NCBI RefSeq assembly: GCF_019468565.1
Contig: NZ_CP080521.1
Span: forward strand, 2,852,001 to 2,916,000
Length of the DNA stretch: 64,000 bases
DNA from: Pseudonocardia sp. DSM 110487
Lineage (GTDB): Bacteria > Actinomycetota > Actinomycetes > Mycobacteriales > Pseudonocardiaceae
Direction: 5' to 3'
Numbering within the stretch: position 1 is the first letter of the stretch; every line of letters begins with the position of its first letter. The notes under the pieces are model-generated. The model was not told the origin of the DNA. It saw nothing but the letters and a program-made list of their open reading frames with translations, and ran no database searches. The position numbers were made by a program, and so were the translations under genes. Below are positions 7,684 through 15,590 of this stretch, piece by piece.

Positions 7684-8461
7684 CGAGCAGGCGGTGTGGG
7701 CCTACGCGGTGACCCGGTCTTCCGGGTCCGGTGACCTCGCCCGTGACCTTCGGGGACTCACCGGGGTGGACGGAGAGCCCGTACGGATGGTGCATCAAGG
7801 AGATCTGGCCGCGATCGTCGGTTCCGTCGACGGTGAGGTGTTCGCGGCGCAGGCGCTGCACCGCAACTTCGAGGACCTCGACTGGCTCGCGGGAACGGCG
7901 CGGGCGCACGACGCGGTCGTGTCCGCGGTCGCCCGCCACGGTGCCATGGTTCCCCTGCGGCTGGCCACGATCTTCCGGGACGACGAGCGGGTCCGCGACA
8001 TGCTCGCCGACCGTTGGCCGGACTTCGATTTCGCGCTGCTCCAGGTGACAGGGCGGACCGAATGGGGGGTGAAGGCGTACGGCGACCGCGCCGTTCTCGC
8101 GGGTCCGGCCGAGCCGGAGCCCGCCGCGGCCGGCGCAGGAACCGCGTACCTCATGCGGCGCAAGGCCCAGCTGTCGGCGGACGTGGAGACCGAACGCCGT
8201 GCCGTCGGCGTTGCGGAGCACATCCACGCGACCCTCGCCGGTGTCGCGACCGCGGCGCGGCGGCATCGGCCGCAGGACCCGCGCCTGTCCGGACGGTGCG
8301 AGTGGATGCTGCTCAACGGTGCCTACCTCGTCGACGACGACCGGACCGACGATTTCGCCGACGTCGTCGCTGCCCAGGACGGTGCCCACCGCGGCATCCG
8401 CCTCGAGCTGACCGGCCCGTGGCCCCCGTACTCGTTCGCGGCGACGGAGGCGGACGGATGA
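7673..8461 (+). CDS. gvpL: GvpL/GvpF family protein, second copy
   Basis: A 262-residue second GvpL/F family member. It keeps the landmarks VWAYAVTRSSG at the N-terminus, LAAIVGSV, the HGAMVPLRLATIF block (equivalent of APVLPLRFGAVL) and the terminal LELTGPWPPYSFA. A central alanine-rich insert (EPAAAGAGTAYLMRRKAQL) carries the family YLxRRKAQ motif. Two GvpL/F paralogues per cluster is normal in actinobacteria. Its ATG overlaps the gvpJ end by 11 bp and its stop overlaps gvpS, so the cluster is tightly coupled here. Confidence 0.85.
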   Translation: MTPDEQAVWAYAVTRSSGSGDLARDLRGLTGVDGEPVRMVHQGDLAAIVGSVDGEVFAAQALHRNFEDLDWLAGTARAHDAVVSAVARHGAMVPLRLATIFRDDERVRDMLADRWPDFDFALLQVTGRTEWGVKAYGDRAVLAGPAEPEPAAAGAGTAYLMRRKAQLSADVETERRAVGVAEHIHATLAGVATAARRHRPQDPRLSGRCEWMLLNGAYLVDDDRTDDFADVVAAQDGAHRGIRLELTGPWPPYSFAATEADG

Positions 8462-8646
8462 CCCGGCAGCCCGCCCGGTACGACGATCGGCGGGTCGCGC
8501 TCGTGGATCTGCTCGATCGGGTGCTGGCCGGTGGTGTGGTCATCGCGGGGGACGTGACGATCGGGATCGCGGATGTCGACCTGGTGCGCGTCTCCCTGCG
8601 CGCGCTCATCTGTTCGGTGAGCGGTGACGAGAGGAGATCTCCGTGA
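8458..8646 (+). CDS. gvpS: GvpA-family protein GvpS
   Basis: A 62-residue third GvpA paralogue. VALVDLLDRVLAGGVVIAGDVTIGIADVDLVRVSLRALICSV aligns with the GvpA core but is minimal, with almost no extensions. The GDVTIGIADVDLVRVSLRAL version is typical of GvpS in actinobacterial and Bacillus-type clusters, a minor shell or tip component. It overlaps gvpL by 4 bp (ATGA) and gvpK by 4 bp (GTGA). Confidence 0.82.
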   Translation: MTRQPARYDDRRVALVDLLDRVLAGGVVIAGDVTIGIADVDLVRVSLRALICSVSGDERRSP

Positions 8647-8975
8647 GTCGGCCGGTGCCGGAGCATGCCGAAGGCGATCCGTCGGACCGGCGCCTTCGGC
8701 TTCCCGAGCGGATCGACGCCGACCCCGAATCCGTGGAACGGGACCTGGCGTGCCTGGTGCTCACGATCGTCGAGCTCGTGCGCCAGCTGATGGAACGGCA
8801 GGCGCTGCGTCGGGTGGACGAGGGTGATCTCACCGACGAGCAGATCGAGCGCATCGGCGCAACGCTGATGGCCCTCGACCGGAGGATGACCGAACTGCGT
8901 GCCCACTTCGGGTTGGACCCCGAAGACCTTGACATCGATCTGGGACCGCTGGGACACCTGGTCTCGACGGACTGA
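8643..8975 (+). CDS. gvpK: Gas vesicle protein GvpK
   Basis: A 110-residue GvpK. The conserved block is RIDADPESVERDLACLVLTIVELVRQLMERQALRRVDEGDLTDEQIERIGATLMALDRRMTEL, followed by FGLDPEDLDIDLGPLG, which is diagnostic of the family. GvpK is an accessory protein needed for vesicle formation and is the last gene of this cluster, as in Streptomyces. GTG 8643 overlaps the gvpS stop. No gvpN (AAA+ ATPase) and no gvpC (outer-surface stiffener) gene is present. Confidence 0.88.
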   Translation: MSRPVPEHAEGDPSDRRLRLPERIDADPESVERDLACLVLTIVELVRQLMERQALRRVDEGDLTDEQIERIGATLMALDRRMTELRAHFGLDPEDLDIDLGPLGHLVSTD

Positions 8976-9006
8976 GCGTCGAGCGCGGGGCAGAGGAGGC
9001 GCCGAC

Positions 9007-9393
9007 GTGCACGTCGACGACTACAGGACCGCGACCGCGACGGCGGCCGGCGCCGGATTGACCATGAGGCTCGCTCGGCACGGGCAGGCCAGGGTGCTGC
9101 GCATGCGGGGAGCGCTCACCTGCGACTCCGCCGCCGCTGCGCGGGACGCGGTCATCGAGCAGCTGGCGCTGGTCCCGGCCGTCCTCGTCCTCGACCTGTC
9201 CGGGCTCACGTTCGTCGACCGGGCCGGCGCGGAGAGCCTGTGGTGCGTGGGAGAGCGCGCGGAGCGGGCGGACATCGACCTGCGGTTCGTCGCTTCCGGC
9301 CTGGCGTGGATGCATCTGTCGACCGCCGCGGTGCACGCGCTCGGACCGGTGTACGCGACCGTCGAGGAGGCGCTCGACCGGTCGGACCGGTGA
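9007..9393 (+). CDS. STAS-domain protein (anti-anti-sigma factor-like)
   Basis: A 128-residue protein. GTG 9007 is supported by a GAGGAGG Shine-Dalgarno about seven bases upstream. A single STAS domain shows ARVLRMRGALTCDSAAAARDAV, then VLVLDLSGLTFVDRAGAESL, where SpoIIAA/RsbV-type proteins carry their phosphorylatable Ser after the D-x-S-G-L strand. Here the segment reads FVDRAGAES, so the exact regulatory Ser position is replaced and phospho-regulation is uncertain. It starts 31 bp after gvpK and is probably the last gene of the transcript, ahead of a hairpin terminator. Regulation of gvp expression through a sigma-factor switch is an inference. Confidence 0.7.
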   Translation: MHVDDYRTATATAAGAGLTMRLARHGQARVLRMRGALTCDSAAAARDAVIEQLALVPAVLVLDLSGLTFVDRAGAESLWCVGERAERADIDLRFVASGLAWMHLSTAAVHALGPVYATVEEALDRSDR

Positions 9394-9400
9394 GAAAAGG

Positions 9401-9432
9401 GTGCGTCCGGGCCGTACGCGACCCGGACGCAC
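9401..9432. terminator. Hairpin terminator after the gas-vesicle/STAS transcript
   Basis: A perfect 11-bp stem, GTGCGTCCGGG (9401-9411) with CCCGGACGCAC (9422-9432), encloses a 10-base loop. It lies between the convergent STAS and GlsB genes. There is no long T-run on either side, as is usual in high-GC actinobacteria, and it could serve both strands. Confidence 0.7.
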
Positions 9433-9443
9433 GCTCGGCGTGG

Positions 9444-9734
9444 TCAGCCCCTGAGACCGAACCGGGATCGACGCCGTCCGTACATGCCTGCCACCAGAGC
9501 CACGCCGATGGCCGCGACCACCACCTGCACGATGAGCTCCAGCCAGTCGATCCCGCCCGTCACCGTCGGGATGCCGAGCGCCCTGGCGATGGCGGTGCCG
9601 ATGAACGCCGCCACGATCCCGACCACGATCGTGAGCCAGATCGGAATGTGCTGCTTGCCCGGTACGACCAGCCGGCCGAGTGCGCCGATGACGATTCCGA
9701 CGAGTAGTGCACTGATGATGCCGGTGATGGTCAT
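9444..9734 (-). CDS. GlsB/YeaQ/YmgE family stress-response membrane protein
   Basis: A 96-residue membrane protein. The start MTITGIISALLVGIVIGALGRLVVPGKQ follows a good GGAGG ribosome site; the longer upstream frame is not needed. Three hydrophobic segments and the GALGRLVVPGKQHIPIWLTIVVGIVAAFIG block are typical of the transglycosylase-associated (YeaQ/YmgE) family, small envelope proteins often induced by stress. It is transcribed convergently toward the gvp cluster. The galactose genes upstream lie 80 bp away and may read into it. Confidence 0.8.
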   Translation of the reverse strand: MTITGIISALLVGIVIGALGRLVVPGKQHIPIWLTIVVGIVAAFIGTAIARALGIPTVTGGIDWLELIVQVVVAAIGVALVAGMYGRRRSRFGLRG

Positions 9735-9814
9735 TTTTCCTCCAACCATCAACTGCCGGATGATTTGTCGGAATACCCGGGCGCGAACCTTCTCAAGCGT
9801 TGTCGGAGTGGAAT

Positions 9815-10945
9815 TCACCCCACCCGCTCGGCGCCCGCGGACGGCTCGGTGGCGCGGATGTCCGGTTCGCGGTAGCCGGCCGACGCGAACGCCGCCCGTA
9901 CCGCTCCCGACACCGTGTCGGCGCCGTCCGCCGGCACGAGTGCGATGGCGGAGCCGCCGAACCCGCCGCCGGTCATCCGGGCGCCGAGGGCGCCCGCGGC
10001 CCTGGCCGTGGAGCAGGCCAGGTCGAGCTCGGTGCAGGACACCTCGTAGTCCCCGGCGAGCGAGGCGTGGGAGGCGTCGAGCAGCGGGCCGATCTCGGCG
10101 AGCCGGCCGGCATCCAGCAATGCGACCGTGCGGCGCACCCGGTCGATCTCGGTGACGATGTGCCGGGCGCGGGGGAGCAGGTCGGCGTCGAGTGCGGCGA
10201 GGTCCTCGAGGGTGGCCTCACGCAGACTGGGCCTGCCGAGCGCGTCCGCAGCCTTCTCCACGGAGGCGCGGCGGGCGCCGTACTCGTTGTCGGCGTGGCT
10301 GTGCCGCACCTTGGTGTCGATGACGAGCAGGGTGAGCCCGTACTCCGCCGGGGCGAACGGGACCTGGCGCGTCGACTCGTCGTGGGTGTCGAGCAGCAGC
10401 GCGTGCCCCGCCGTCCCGAGCAGCGACGCCGCCTGGTCCATGCCGCCGGTCTGGGCGCCGACCACATCGTTCTCCGCGCGGCGGCACGCGTCGACGAGCA
10501 CCTTCCGGCCATCGGCCGAGCTGCCGAGGCCCAGCCCGAACAGGTCGTCGACGGCGAGGGCCGCCCCGCACTCGAGCGCCGCGGACGAGGAGAGCCCCGA
10601 TCCGAGCGGCACGCTGTCGGTGACCAGCAGGTCGATCCCGCCGACCGCGTGGCCGGCCTGCCGCAGCGCCCACAGCACCCCGGCGACGTAGCCCGACCAG
10701 CCGTCGGGCCGGCCCGGCCCGACGTCGGTGAGCTCGCCGTCGAACCCGCCTTCCTCCGAGAGGCTGCGCAGCCGGAGCCGGTCGTCGTCCCGCTTCGCGA
10801 CCTCGACGATGGTGCGCTGCGCGATCGCGAACGGCAGGCACAGGCCGTCGGCGTAGTCGACGTGCTCGCCGATCAGGTTGACCCGGCCCGGTCCGGCCCA
10901 GCGGCCGTCCGGCTCGCGTCCGAAGAGCTCCGCGAACGTACTCAC
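9815..10945 (-). CDS. galK: Galactokinase
   Basis: A 376-residue GHMP kinase that phosphorylates alpha-D-galactose at C1 using ATP, the first committed Leloir step after mutarotation. The N-terminal galactokinase signature GRVNLIGEHVDYADG (about 20-34), the ATP-binding GHMP motif PLGSGLSSSAALECG (about 115-129) and the C-terminal glycine-rich ARMTGGGFGGSAIAL are all intact. The length is normal for bacterial GalK. Its ATG overlaps the galT stop by 4 bp. It is the last gene of the GH42-deoR-galT-galK operon. Confidence 0.95.
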   Translation of the reverse strand: MSTFAELFGREPDGRWAGPGRVNLIGEHVDYADGLCLPFAIAQRTIVEVAKRDDDRLRLRSLSEEGGFDGELTDVGPGRPDGWSGYVAGVLWALRQAGHAVGGIDLLVTDSVPLGSGLSSSAALECGAALAVDDLFGLGLGSSADGRKVLVDACRRAENDVVGAQTGGMDQAASLLGTAGHALLLDTHDESTRQVPFAPAEYGLTLLVIDTKVRHSHADNEYGARRASVEKAADALGRPSLREATLEDLAALDADLLPRARHIVTEIDRVRRTVALLDAGRLAEIGPLLDASHASLAGDYEVSCTELDLACSTARAAGALGARMTGGGFGGSAIALVPADGADTVSGAVRAAFASAGYREPDIRATEPSAGAERVG

Positions 10946-12045
10946 GATCCGACCTCCCGCAGCCGCTGGGCGATCCGCTCCGGCAGCGCGTCGTTGATCC
11001 AGGCGCCGGCCCCCGACTCCGAACCGGCGAGGTACTTGAGCTTCCCGGGCGCGCGGCGCAGCGAGAACAGCCGCAGGTGCAGCCGGGTGAGATCGCGCCC
11101 GGTGTGCACGGGCGCCTGGTGCCAGCCCGCGATGTACGGCGGGTGCGGCGCCTCGTCGAAGTACACCTCGAACCGGTGCAGCAGGTCGCGGTACAGCTCC
11201 GCCAGCTCGGCGCGCTCCTCATCGGCGAGGTCGGCGAAGTCGCGGACGGGCCGGTGCGGCACGAGGTGCGCCTCCACCGGCCAGCGCGCCGCGGCGGGCA
11301 CGAAGACCGTGAAATGCGTGCTCTCGCGGACGACGCGGGTGCCGGCCTTGCGCTCGGCGGCCAGCACGTCGTCGTGAAGGTCCCGGCCGGTGCGCTGGCG
11401 GTGCTCGGCCGCCCGGTTCAGCAGCTGGGCGGTGCGCGGGGTGACGAACGGGTAGGCGTAGATCTGCCCGTGCGGGTGCTCGAGGGTCACGCCGATCTCG
11501 GTGCCGCGGTTCTCGAACGGGAACACCTGCTCCACGCCGGGCATCGCCGACAGCGCGGCCGTGCGGTCGGCCCACGCCTCGATCACCGTGCGCACCCGCT
11601 CCACGGGCAGCGCGCCGAACGAGGAGTTGTGGTCGCTGGTGAAGCAGACGACCTCGCACCGCCCGACCGCAGGGCGCTGCGGCCACAGGGGGTCACCGTC
11701 CACCTCGGGCGGAACGTCGGTGGCGACGTCCTGGGCGAACGACGGGAAGCGGTTCTCGAACACCACCACGTCGTAGTCCGATGCCGGGATCTCCGACGGC
11801 GCGCGGCCGGGCCGAGTCGGGCACAGCGGGCACGCGTCGGCAGGCGGGAGGAACGTGCGGTCCTGGCGGTGCGCCGCGATCGCCACCCACTCGCCGGTCA
11901 GGACGTCGTAACGCATGATCGACCCCGTCTGCACCTTCGGCAGGTCACGGGTGTCGGGTGGCGGCACGCGGTCGGGCGTGACGTCGTCGAAGTAGATCAG
12001 CTCGCGCCCGTCGGCCATCAGGGCGGTCGTCCGCCGGATGTTCAT
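10942..12045 (-). CDS. galT: Galactose-1-phosphate uridylyltransferase
   Basis: A 367-residue HIT-superfamily enzyme that exchanges UMP between UDP-glucose and galactose-1-phosphate. Two CxxC zinc-ligand cysteines appear in ADACPLCPTRPG (about 72-75). FENRFPSFA and CFTSDHNSSFGALP are family blocks. The active-site HPH (His190-Pro-His192, in LEHPHGQIYAYPF) is intact. The start MNIRRTT (12045) overlaps the deoR stop by 4 bp. No galE or galactose-specific transporter is in the window. Confidence 0.95.
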   Translation of the reverse strand: MNIRRTTALMADGRELIYFDDVTPDRVPPPDTRDLPKVQTGSIMRYDVLTGEWVAIAAHRQDRTFLPPADACPLCPTRPGRAPSEIPASDYDVVVFENRFPSFAQDVATDVPPEVDGDPLWPQRPAVGRCEVVCFTSDHNSSFGALPVERVRTVIEAWADRTAALSAMPGVEQVFPFENRGTEIGVTLEHPHGQIYAYPFVTPRTAQLLNRAAEHRQRTGRDLHDDVLAAERKAGTRVVRESTHFTVFVPAAARWPVEAHLVPHRPVRDFADLADEERAELAELYRDLLHRFEVYFDEAPHPPYIAGWHQAPVHTGRDLTRLHLRLFSLRRAPGKLKYLAGSESGAGAWINDALPERIAQRLREVGS

Positions 12046-12809
12046 GCGGCCAGCACCAGCCGTCCGCAGCTCTGCTCCAGGACCTGGCGGGCCTCCGGAT
12101 CGAGGCCGTCGTCGCTCACGACGACGTCGGCCTCGTCGAGGGTCGCGATCGTGCTCAACCCCACTACTCCCCATTTCGAGTTGTCGGCCACCACGGCCAC
12201 CTGCCGGGCACTGTCGAGCAGCGCCCGGTTCGTCTCCGCCTCCGCCAGGTTCGGGCTGGTGAAGCCCGCACCGACGTCCATCCCGTGCACCCCCATCAGC
12301 AACCAGTCGACGTGCAGCCCGCGCAGGGCCGCCACCGCGACCGGCCCGACCAGCGCGTCCGACGGGGTGCGCTCACCGCCGGTGAGCACGACCGTGAGGT
12401 CGGGGCGCGGCGCCGCGTGCAGCACCTCGGCCACCCGCAGCGAGTTCGTGACGACCGTGAGCCGCGGGATCCCCAGCAGCACCGACGCGACCGCATGCGT
12501 CGTCGTACCCGCCGACAGCGCCACCGACGCCCCCGGCTCGATGAGCGCGGCGGCCGCCTCGGCGATGGCCTGTTTCGCGGCCATGTGCAGCGTCGACTTG
12601 GCCGCGAAGCCGGGTTCCTCGACGCTACCGCCCGTTGCGGTGGCGCCACCGTGCACGCGGGTGACGAGCCCACGCCGGGCGAGCTCGTCGATGTCGCGGC
12701 GCACCGTCATGTCCGAGACGTCGAGCCGGTCGACCAGCTCCGACACCCGCACACCGCCCGTGGCACGCACGGCGTCGAGTATCAGCTCCTGGCGCTGGCG
12801 GGCCAGCAT
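12042..12809 (-). CDS. DeoR/GlpR family transcriptional regulator of the galactose operon
   Basis: A 255-residue DeoR-type repressor. The N-terminal winged helix-turn-helix VSELVDRLDVSDMTVRRDIDELARRGLVTRVHGGA (about 20-56) has the family recognition helix. The C-terminal sugar-phosphate-sensing domain contains ALSAGTTTHAVA and the VVADNSKWG segment that binds phosphorylated ligands in DeoR proteins. Its gene lies inside the operon, between beta-galactosidase and galT, with one-base overlap upstream and 4 bp downstream, so it is probably autoregulated. A galactose-derived sugar phosphate is the likely inducer (inference). Confidence 0.9.
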   Translation of the reverse strand: MLARQRQELILDAVRATGGVRVSELVDRLDVSDMTVRRDIDELARRGLVTRVHGGATATGGSVEEPGFAAKSTLHMAAKQAIAEAAAALIEPGASVALSAGTTTHAVASVLLGIPRLTVVTNSLRVAEVLHAAPRPDLTVVLTGGERTPSDALVGPVAVAALRGLHVDWLLMGVHGMDVGAGFTSPNLAEAETNRALLDSARQVAVVADNSKWGVVGLSTIATLDEADVVVSDDGLDPEARQVLEQSCGRLVLAA

Positions 12810-14785
12810 CAGCCCTCGTCAGACTCGACGACGGCCGCGGTGCCCGCCGCCACGCGCACCTCGCCGTCGGCGCGGTCACCGGTGAGCAGGTCGACGCCGG
12901 TGGCCGGGACGCTCGCCGGCAGGTCGCCGCGGTTGAGCACGAACACGTACCGGCCGCGGCGCACCACCTCCAGGCCCGGCTGCGGCGCCTCCAGCCGCGT
13001 GACGCCCGCCTCGCGGGTGAGCCGGTCGGCGAGCGCGGCCGTGGCCTCGTCGTCCAGCCACGTGGCGAGATACCAGGCCGCGCCATCGCCGACGGCACGC
13101 CGGGTGAGCGCGGGCGTACCGGGCAGCGGCCCGTCGGTGTAGCTCGCGACGACCTCCGCGTCGCGCGCTTCGAGGAGCTCGGTCCAGACGTCGGCGGTGC
13201 TCCCGTCGTCGAGTGCGACGGTGACCCCTGGCATGAGCGGCGCGAACTCCTCGGTGCGCACGCCGAGCAGGTCGCGGAACGCTCCCGGGTAGCCGCCGAG
13301 CCGGACGTGGTCGTGCTCGTCGACGATCCCGGAGAAGTACGTGACAAGGACGTGCCCCCCGTCATCGACGTACGCCCGCAGCGCGGCCGCCGTCTCGTCC
13401 GTGCACAGGTACAGCGTCGGGACGATCACCAGCTTGTAGCCCGACAGGTCGACCGAGGGGTGCACGACGTCGGCCGTGGCGCCCAGCTCGGTGACCGCGC
13501 GGTGCCAGCGCAGCGCCGCGTCCATGTAGCGGACCTTGCAGCTGGGGTGGGAGCCCAGGTCGCAGGCCCACCAAGCCTCCCAGTCGACGAGGAGCGCGAC
13601 GTCGGCCTCCACCCGGCTCCCGGCCACGTCGCCGAGCTTCCGCAGCGCCGCGCCGAGCTCCACGACCTCGCGGAAGCGCGCCGAGTCCGGCCCGGCGTGC
13701 GGCACCAGTGCCGAGTGGTACTTCTCGGCGCCCGCCTTCGACGCGCGCCACTGGAAGAACCCGACGGTGTCAGCGCCGCGGGCGACGTGGCGCAGCGAGT
13801 CGAGCAGCAGCTCACCCTGCTTCTTCGCCGGGTTCACCGGCTGCCAGTTCACCGCGCTCGTGGCCGACTCCATGAGCATCCACGGCTCGCCGCCCGCCAC
13901 GCCCCGCGTGAGGTCGTCGCTGAACGCCTGCTCGGCCCGGGGGCGGGGCAGCCGGGTGTCGATGTAGTGGTCCTGCGAGACGAGGTCGAGCTGCGGCGCC
14001 CAGCTGAAGTAGTCGGTGCCCGACTGCCGCGGGTTGACCATCAGGTTCGTGGTGACGGGCACGTCCGGCGAGAGCTGGCGCAGGACGTCGCGCTCCGCGC
14101 GGTAGTAGTCCAGCAGCGCGTCGGACGAGAAGCGGGAGAAGTCGAGCTCGTGGCTCGGATTGGTGATCGTGGGCGTGAGCCGGGGCGGCAGCACCTCGTC
14201 GAACGAGGAGTAGCGCTGCGACCAGAACGCCGTGCCCCACGCGTCGTTCAGCTTCTCGATCGAGCCGTAGCGGCCCACGAGCCAGCGCCGGAACGCCGCG
14301 GCGCTCACGTCGCAGTAGCACCTGACGACGTGGCACCCCAGCTCGTTGCTGACGTGCCACAGCTTCACGGCCGGGTGGCTGCCGTACCGGCGGGCGAGCT
14401 CGCCGACGAGCTGGAGCGCGTGGTCGCGGAACACCGGGGAGCTCGGACACCAGGACTGCCGGCTGCCCTGCCACAGTGTGCGCCCCTCGGCGTCGACCGG
14501 CAGCACCTCCGGGTGCCGCATCGTGAGCCACGGCGGCGGCGAGGCGGTGGCCGTGGCCAGGTCGACGGCGATCCCGTTCGCGTGCAGCAGCTCGAGGACC
14601 TCGTCGAACCGCTCGAAGTCGTACTCGTCGGGTGCGGGCTCGAGCCATGCCCACGAGAACACCCCGAGCGTGACGAACCCGACCCCGGCTTCCTTCATCA
14701 GCGCCACGTCCTCGCGCCACACCGAGGGGTCCCACTGCTCGGGGTTGTAGTCGCATCCCATCGCGATGCCGGGGAAGGGGAGCAC
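12809..14785 (-). CDS. Beta-galactosidase, glycoside hydrolase family 42
   Basis: A 658-residue GH42 enzyme that hydrolyses terminal beta-D-galactosides. The start is probably GTG 14785 (reading MLPFPGIAMGCDYNPEQW), which has AGAGGA about six bases upstream; the frame remains open further upstream. MGCDYNPEQW and VFSWAWLEP are hallmark GH42 strands. The acid/base Glu lies in HVSNELG (about residue 148) and the nucleophile Glu in MLMESATSAVNW (about 306). The four-Cys zinc cluster seen in many GH42 enzymes is not obvious, although CYCDVS is present. No signal peptide is visible, so it is intracellular. It is the first gene of the lac/gal operon. Confidence 0.93.
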   Translation of the reverse strand: MLPFPGIAMGCDYNPEQWDPSVWREDVALMKEAGVGFVTLGVFSWAWLEPAPDEYDFERFDEVLELLHANGIAVDLATATASPPPWLTMRHPEVLPVDAEGRTLWQGSRQSWCPSSPVFRDHALQLVGELARRYGSHPAVKLWHVSNELGCHVVRCYCDVSAAAFRRWLVGRYGSIEKLNDAWGTAFWSQRYSSFDEVLPPRLTPTITNPSHELDFSRFSSDALLDYYRAERDVLRQLSPDVPVTTNLMVNPRQSGTDYFSWAPQLDLVSQDHYIDTRLPRPRAEQAFSDDLTRGVAGGEPWMLMESATSAVNWQPVNPAKKQGELLLDSLRHVARGADTVGFFQWRASKAGAEKYHSALVPHAGPDSARFREVVELGAALRKLGDVAGSRVEADVALLVDWEAWWACDLGSHPSCKVRYMDAALRWHRAVTELGATADVVHPSVDLSGYKLVIVPTLYLCTDETAAALRAYVDDGGHVLVTYFSGIVDEHDHVRLGGYPGAFRDLLGVRTEEFAPLMPGVTVALDDGSTADVWTELLEARDAEVVASYTDGPLPGTPALTRRAVGDGAAWYLATWLDDEATAALADRLTREAGVTRLEAPQPGLEVVRRGRYVFVLNRGDLPASVPATGVDLLTGDRADGEVRVAAGTAAVVESDEG

Positions 14786-14810
14786 GTCGTCCTCTCGTCG
14801 GGTGACTCGC

Positions 14811-14874
14811 ACACAAGACAACACTTCCGAACAGAAACCCAAGCGACCCTGGTGTGATGTCCGTCAGGTGTCAA
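14811..14874 (-). promoter_or_regulatory. Promoter and possible operator of the beta-galactosidase/galactose operon
   Basis: Read on the minus strand, TTGACA (14874-14869), a 17-base spacer and CAGGGT (14851-14846) form a good actinobacterial sigma-70-type promoter about 60 bases before the GTG start. Just downstream (14840-14811) is a T/G-rich stretch with repeated TGTT/TTGTG half-motifs that could bind the DeoR regulator. The promoter is well supported by spacing; the operator is only a guess. Confidence 0.55.
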
Positions 14875-14994
14875 GACCGGACGGGTTCCGCCCGCCCGCT
14901 GCGCCGAACGTACCCATCAGCGATCGTCCGGTTTCGACGCTCCCGGCTGGGGCACCATGTTCGGACGGGGGACGGCTCGATCCGGGGAGACGAG

Positions 14995-15222
14995 ATGGTG
15001 AAGTTCCTGCTGGGTGCCGCCGTCGGTTACGTGCTGGGCGCCCGCGCCGGCCACGAACGCTACGAGCAGCTGCGCCGCACCTACCAGCGCATCGCCGACC
15101 ACCCCGCCGTCCAGGGCGCCGCGGGCGTCGTCCGCGCCCGCGTGGAGGAGGCGGTGAACGGGCACAAGCACGAGGAGGGCCATGGGGAGGGGGTTCGCAG
15201 GCGCGCGGCGGCCGTGCGCTAA
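14995..15222 (+). CDS. Small YtxH-like protein
   Basis: A 75-residue protein starting MVKFLLGAAVGYVLGARAGHERYEQLRRTYQRIADHPAVQG. A short N-terminal glycine-rich hydrophobic segment is followed by an amphipathic helix, as in YtxH-like small proteins of actinobacteria (GYVLGARAGRERYEQI is a familiar start). The C-terminus is His/Lys/Arg-rich. It is divergent from the beta-galactosidase operon and 43 bp upstream of tRNA-Asn. Its function is unknown. Confidence 0.7.
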   Translation: MVKFLLGAAVGYVLGARAGHERYEQLRRTYQRIADHPAVQGAAGVVRARVEEAVNGHKHEEGHGEGVRRRAAAVR

Positions 15223-15265
15223 GGTTTCTCCTGCCAGCGGGGGCAGCGCCCCCGCACCCGTACGG

Positions 15266-15338
15266 TCCTCCGTAGCTCAATTGGCAGAGCATGCGACTGT
15301 TAATCGCAGGGTTGTTGGTTCGAGTCCAACCGGAGGAG
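15266..15338 (+). tRNA. tRNA-Asn (anticodon GTT)
   Basis: The 73-nt cloverleaf is complete. The acceptor stem TCCTCCG pairs with CGGAGGA and discriminator G is at 15338. The anticodon stem TGCGA/TCGCA encloses the loop CTGTTAA with anticodon GTT at 15299-15301. The T arm contains GGTTCGAGTCC. CCA is not encoded. Its 3' 36 bases recur downstream at 16513 and, diverged, at 19979, showing that it has served as an integration site. Confidence 0.97.
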
Positions 15339-15339
15339 C
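15304..15339 (+). repeat. att-like repeat, copy A (3' end of tRNA-Asn)
   Basis: These 36 bases cover the 3' part of the anticodon stem, the variable loop, the T arm and the acceptor stem of tRNA-Asn. They are repeated exactly at 16513-16548 and in diverged form at 19979-20018. This is the expected footprint of tyrosine-integrase elements that recombine into tRNA 3' ends. Confidence 0.85.
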
Positions 15340-15350
15340 ATCATCCCAGG

Positions 15351-15590
15351 TCAGCCGCCTGACTGGGACTCCGAATCAAGATCATCCCCCGCTTTACCCC
15401 CACTTTTCAGGGCGACTGAGTTGCGATCGAAGATCGCCAGAACCTCGGCTGCGCCCGTCCGAGCGGCCTTCCGGCCCAAGTAGTTGTCCTGCGTCATCGA
15501 CACCTTCGCGTGCCCGAGCTGGTCGGCTGCCTGACGTGCGCTCAGCCCCAGGCGACGGGCGGCGTAGCCGGTCGGGTGTCGAAGAACCAG
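15351..15590 (-). pseudogene. Tyrosine recombinase (integrase) remnant, C-terminal end
   Basis: Translating the minus strand down to TGA 15353-15351 gives GLSARQAADQLGHAKVSMTQ, then DNYLGRKAARTGAAEVLAIF, and the tail ends SQSGG. This is the C-terminal end of an actinobacterial site-specific integrase, including the LGHxxxxMTxxxY block with the catalytic Tyr (DNY). Upstream of GLSARQAAD the match breaks down: RHPTGYAARRL stands where a RKTVATLLD-like segment is expected, and the rest of the gene is gone. The stop lies 12 bp beyond the tRNA, exactly where integrases of tRNA-integrated elements end. It is not listed as a long ORF because it lacks a start. Confidence 0.8.

Noticed and set aside
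9401..9432. Operator for the STAS or GlsB gene
   Set aside because: It lies between two gene ends, not starts, and has a perfect GC-rich stem, so a terminator fits better.
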